A stretch of 6,380 bases of DNA from Bacteriovoracaceae bacterium UBA2394 (GTDB taxonomy: Bacteria > Bdellovibrionota > UBA2394): the NCBI GenBank assembly GCA_002343335.1, contig DDSI01000236.1:1-6380 (forward strand), given 5' to 3'. Under the pieces are notes generated by a model that did not search any database, was not told the DNA's origin, and saw nothing but the letters and a program-made list of their open reading frames with translations. Below are positions 5,479 to 6,380 of this stretch, piece after piece. Within the stretch, counting starts at the first letter, position 1. The number at the start of each line of letters is the position of its first letter. The position numbers and the translations under genes were made by a program.

Positions 5479-6380
5479 GGATAGACGTTATATCACCCAA
5501 CAGGGTTTCTACCACGTCTCGCGCAGCGTAGCTTTTTTTATCATTGGAGATCCACTGTTTGAGGCTTTGGCAATCGTCTCCAGCAGTAATGAGAGGAAGT
5601 TCTGGGGTCCCGTCCTTTTTAATTTGCCCTAAGCCAATATTCGCAAAGAGCGCATTGCAGAGACATTTGCGGCCCTCAGTCTTCTCGATACTGCCTCCCT
5701 TACGAATGAAATCTTGAACGGGTTCTGCTGGGCATCGGTAGCCTAATGTTCCATCGTCGCGCTGATAGGCTTGACGGAGATAACCGAGATCGCAGCGTCT
5801 TTCACGACTCTCCGCGATAGACTTGTCTGAGAGACTCTCTTTCATTTGGACGACTTTAAAAGGGAATCCAGTCGGTGAAGCATATGGATCGGTGAAGACA
5901 TGGACTCGATTTTGGAGAACATCTTCGATAACCGCCATCTTGAACCTCTCGTCGAGCCCTGACTCCTTGCAAAAGGCAAATGCCGTGCCCACTTGAATTC
6001 CGACCGCTCCCGAATTTCTAGCTTCTTTTAATTTTTCATGACTTCCGAAGGAGCCGGCAAGCCAGAATGGAAGATCAAGCTTTTTCAGTTTCTCCAAATC
6101 AACCCGATCTCGGTCTGAATAGATCGGCTCCCCACTTTCAGAGAGATGGAGTTCCCCTCGAGGAGGAGCATTGTGTCCTCCGGCCGTGGAGCCTTCGACC
6201 ACGAATCCGTCGATTTTTCCGTTAGCTTTTTTTACGAGGGAAGCTCCCAATATCGCAGATGAAATGATGGGAAAGAATTTGGGGCGTCGGAGCGGAAAGG
6301 GAAAAGAGAGTTTGAGAAATTCTTTGGGATCGAATCTGAGCTTGAAAGGGTGGGGAGAGGAATTCAAGACACCGAACGAA
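5471..6380 (-). CDS. Nitronate monooxygenase-like FMN protein (5' end cut by window edge)
   Basis: The reading frame stays open to the right edge, so the N-terminal part is missing; 302 residues are visible. It belongs to the nitronate monooxygenase / 2-nitropropane dioxygenase family of FMN-dependent TIM-barrel enzymes. V-E-G-S-T-A-G-G-H-N-A-P-P-R-G (6199-6155) is the family's Gly/His-rich signature. L-A-G-S-F-G (near 6060) and G-I-Q-V-G-T-A-F-A-F-C (6001-5969) are the FMN phosphate-binding part. A long C-terminal extension carries C-D-L-G-Y, G-Y-R-C-P and C-L-C-N-A-L (from 5665), typical of a longer, less studied subgroup. Family members oxidise alkyl nitronates, releasing nitrite, but many relatives have other or unknown substrates, so the substrate is not assigned. 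The TTG at 6367 is only an internal codon; the true start lies outside. Its stop overlaps the regulator's ATG (ATGATTGA), indicating one operon. A link to nitrogen-oxide metabolism is suggested only by the neighbours. Confidence 0.87.
   Translation of the reverse strand, partial: SFGVLNSSPHPFKLRFDPKEFLKLSFPFPLRRPKFFPIISSAILGASLVKKANGKIDGFVVEGSTAGGHNAPPRGELHLSESGEPIYSDRDRVDLEKLKKLDLPFWLAGSFGSHEKLKEARNSGAVGIQVGTAFAFCKESGLDERFKMAVIEDVLQNRVHVFTDPYASPTGFPFKVVQMKESLSDKSIAESRERRCDLGYLRQAYQRDDGTLGYRCPAEPVQDFIRKGGSIEKTEGRKCLCNALFANIGLGQIKKDGTPELPLITAGDDCQSLKQWISNDKKSYAARDVVETLLGDITSIHD

Overview
The window is a compact, almost gap-free bacterial respiratory locus of moderate GC. Its theme is a B-family heme-copper enzyme of probable nitric oxide or oxygen reduction, with a Crp/Fnr-type regulator beside it. 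FNR-like regulation, a CuA subunit, SCO assembly and a membrane cytochrome b point to a Gram-negative, facultatively respiring bacterium. The Bdellovibrionota or a related deep proteobacterial group is a guess; nothing in the window fixes the taxon.

Main operon (minus strand, about 4453 down to 1 and continuing off the left edge). In transcription order: a small single-helix membrane protein; a CuA-bearing subunit II; a 573-residue catalytic subunit I; a SCO-type copper chaperone with an extra three-helix membrane domain; and a cytochrome b N-terminal-type protein fused to a ferredoxin domain, cut by the left edge. Gaps are 5 to 24 bases. Subunit I starts with GTG and the SCO protein probably with TTG, each with a Shine-Dalgarno sequence. 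Subunit I keeps all six metal-ligand histidines. The tyrosine of the HPxxY oxygen-reductase motif is replaced by glutamine (H232-S-S-Q-Q236), so it is probably not a standard cytochrome oxidase. A divergent NO reductase of the CuA-containing kind is the leading alternative.

Control region and right half. A short divergent region (about 4454-4548) holds a perfect FNR-geometry palindrome, TATGAT-N4-ATCATA (4487-4502), and a second inverted repeat (4515-4534). A DUF2249 gene reads rightward from here. Tail to tail with it is a Crp/Fnr-family regulator (minus strand), whose start overlaps by 8 bases the end of a nitronate monooxygenase-like gene that is cut by the right edge.

Working model (inference): the Crp/Fnr regulator senses low oxygen or NO and acts at the palindrome. 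SCO loads CuA. The CuA subunit passes electrons to the catalytic subunit. The cytochrome b-ferredoxin fusion may be a quinol- or ferredoxin-linked electron-transfer module feeding the enzyme or a neighbouring complex beyond the left edge. No RNA genes, mobile elements, CRISPR arrays or convincing terminators were seen, and no stretch over 300 bases lacks a gene.
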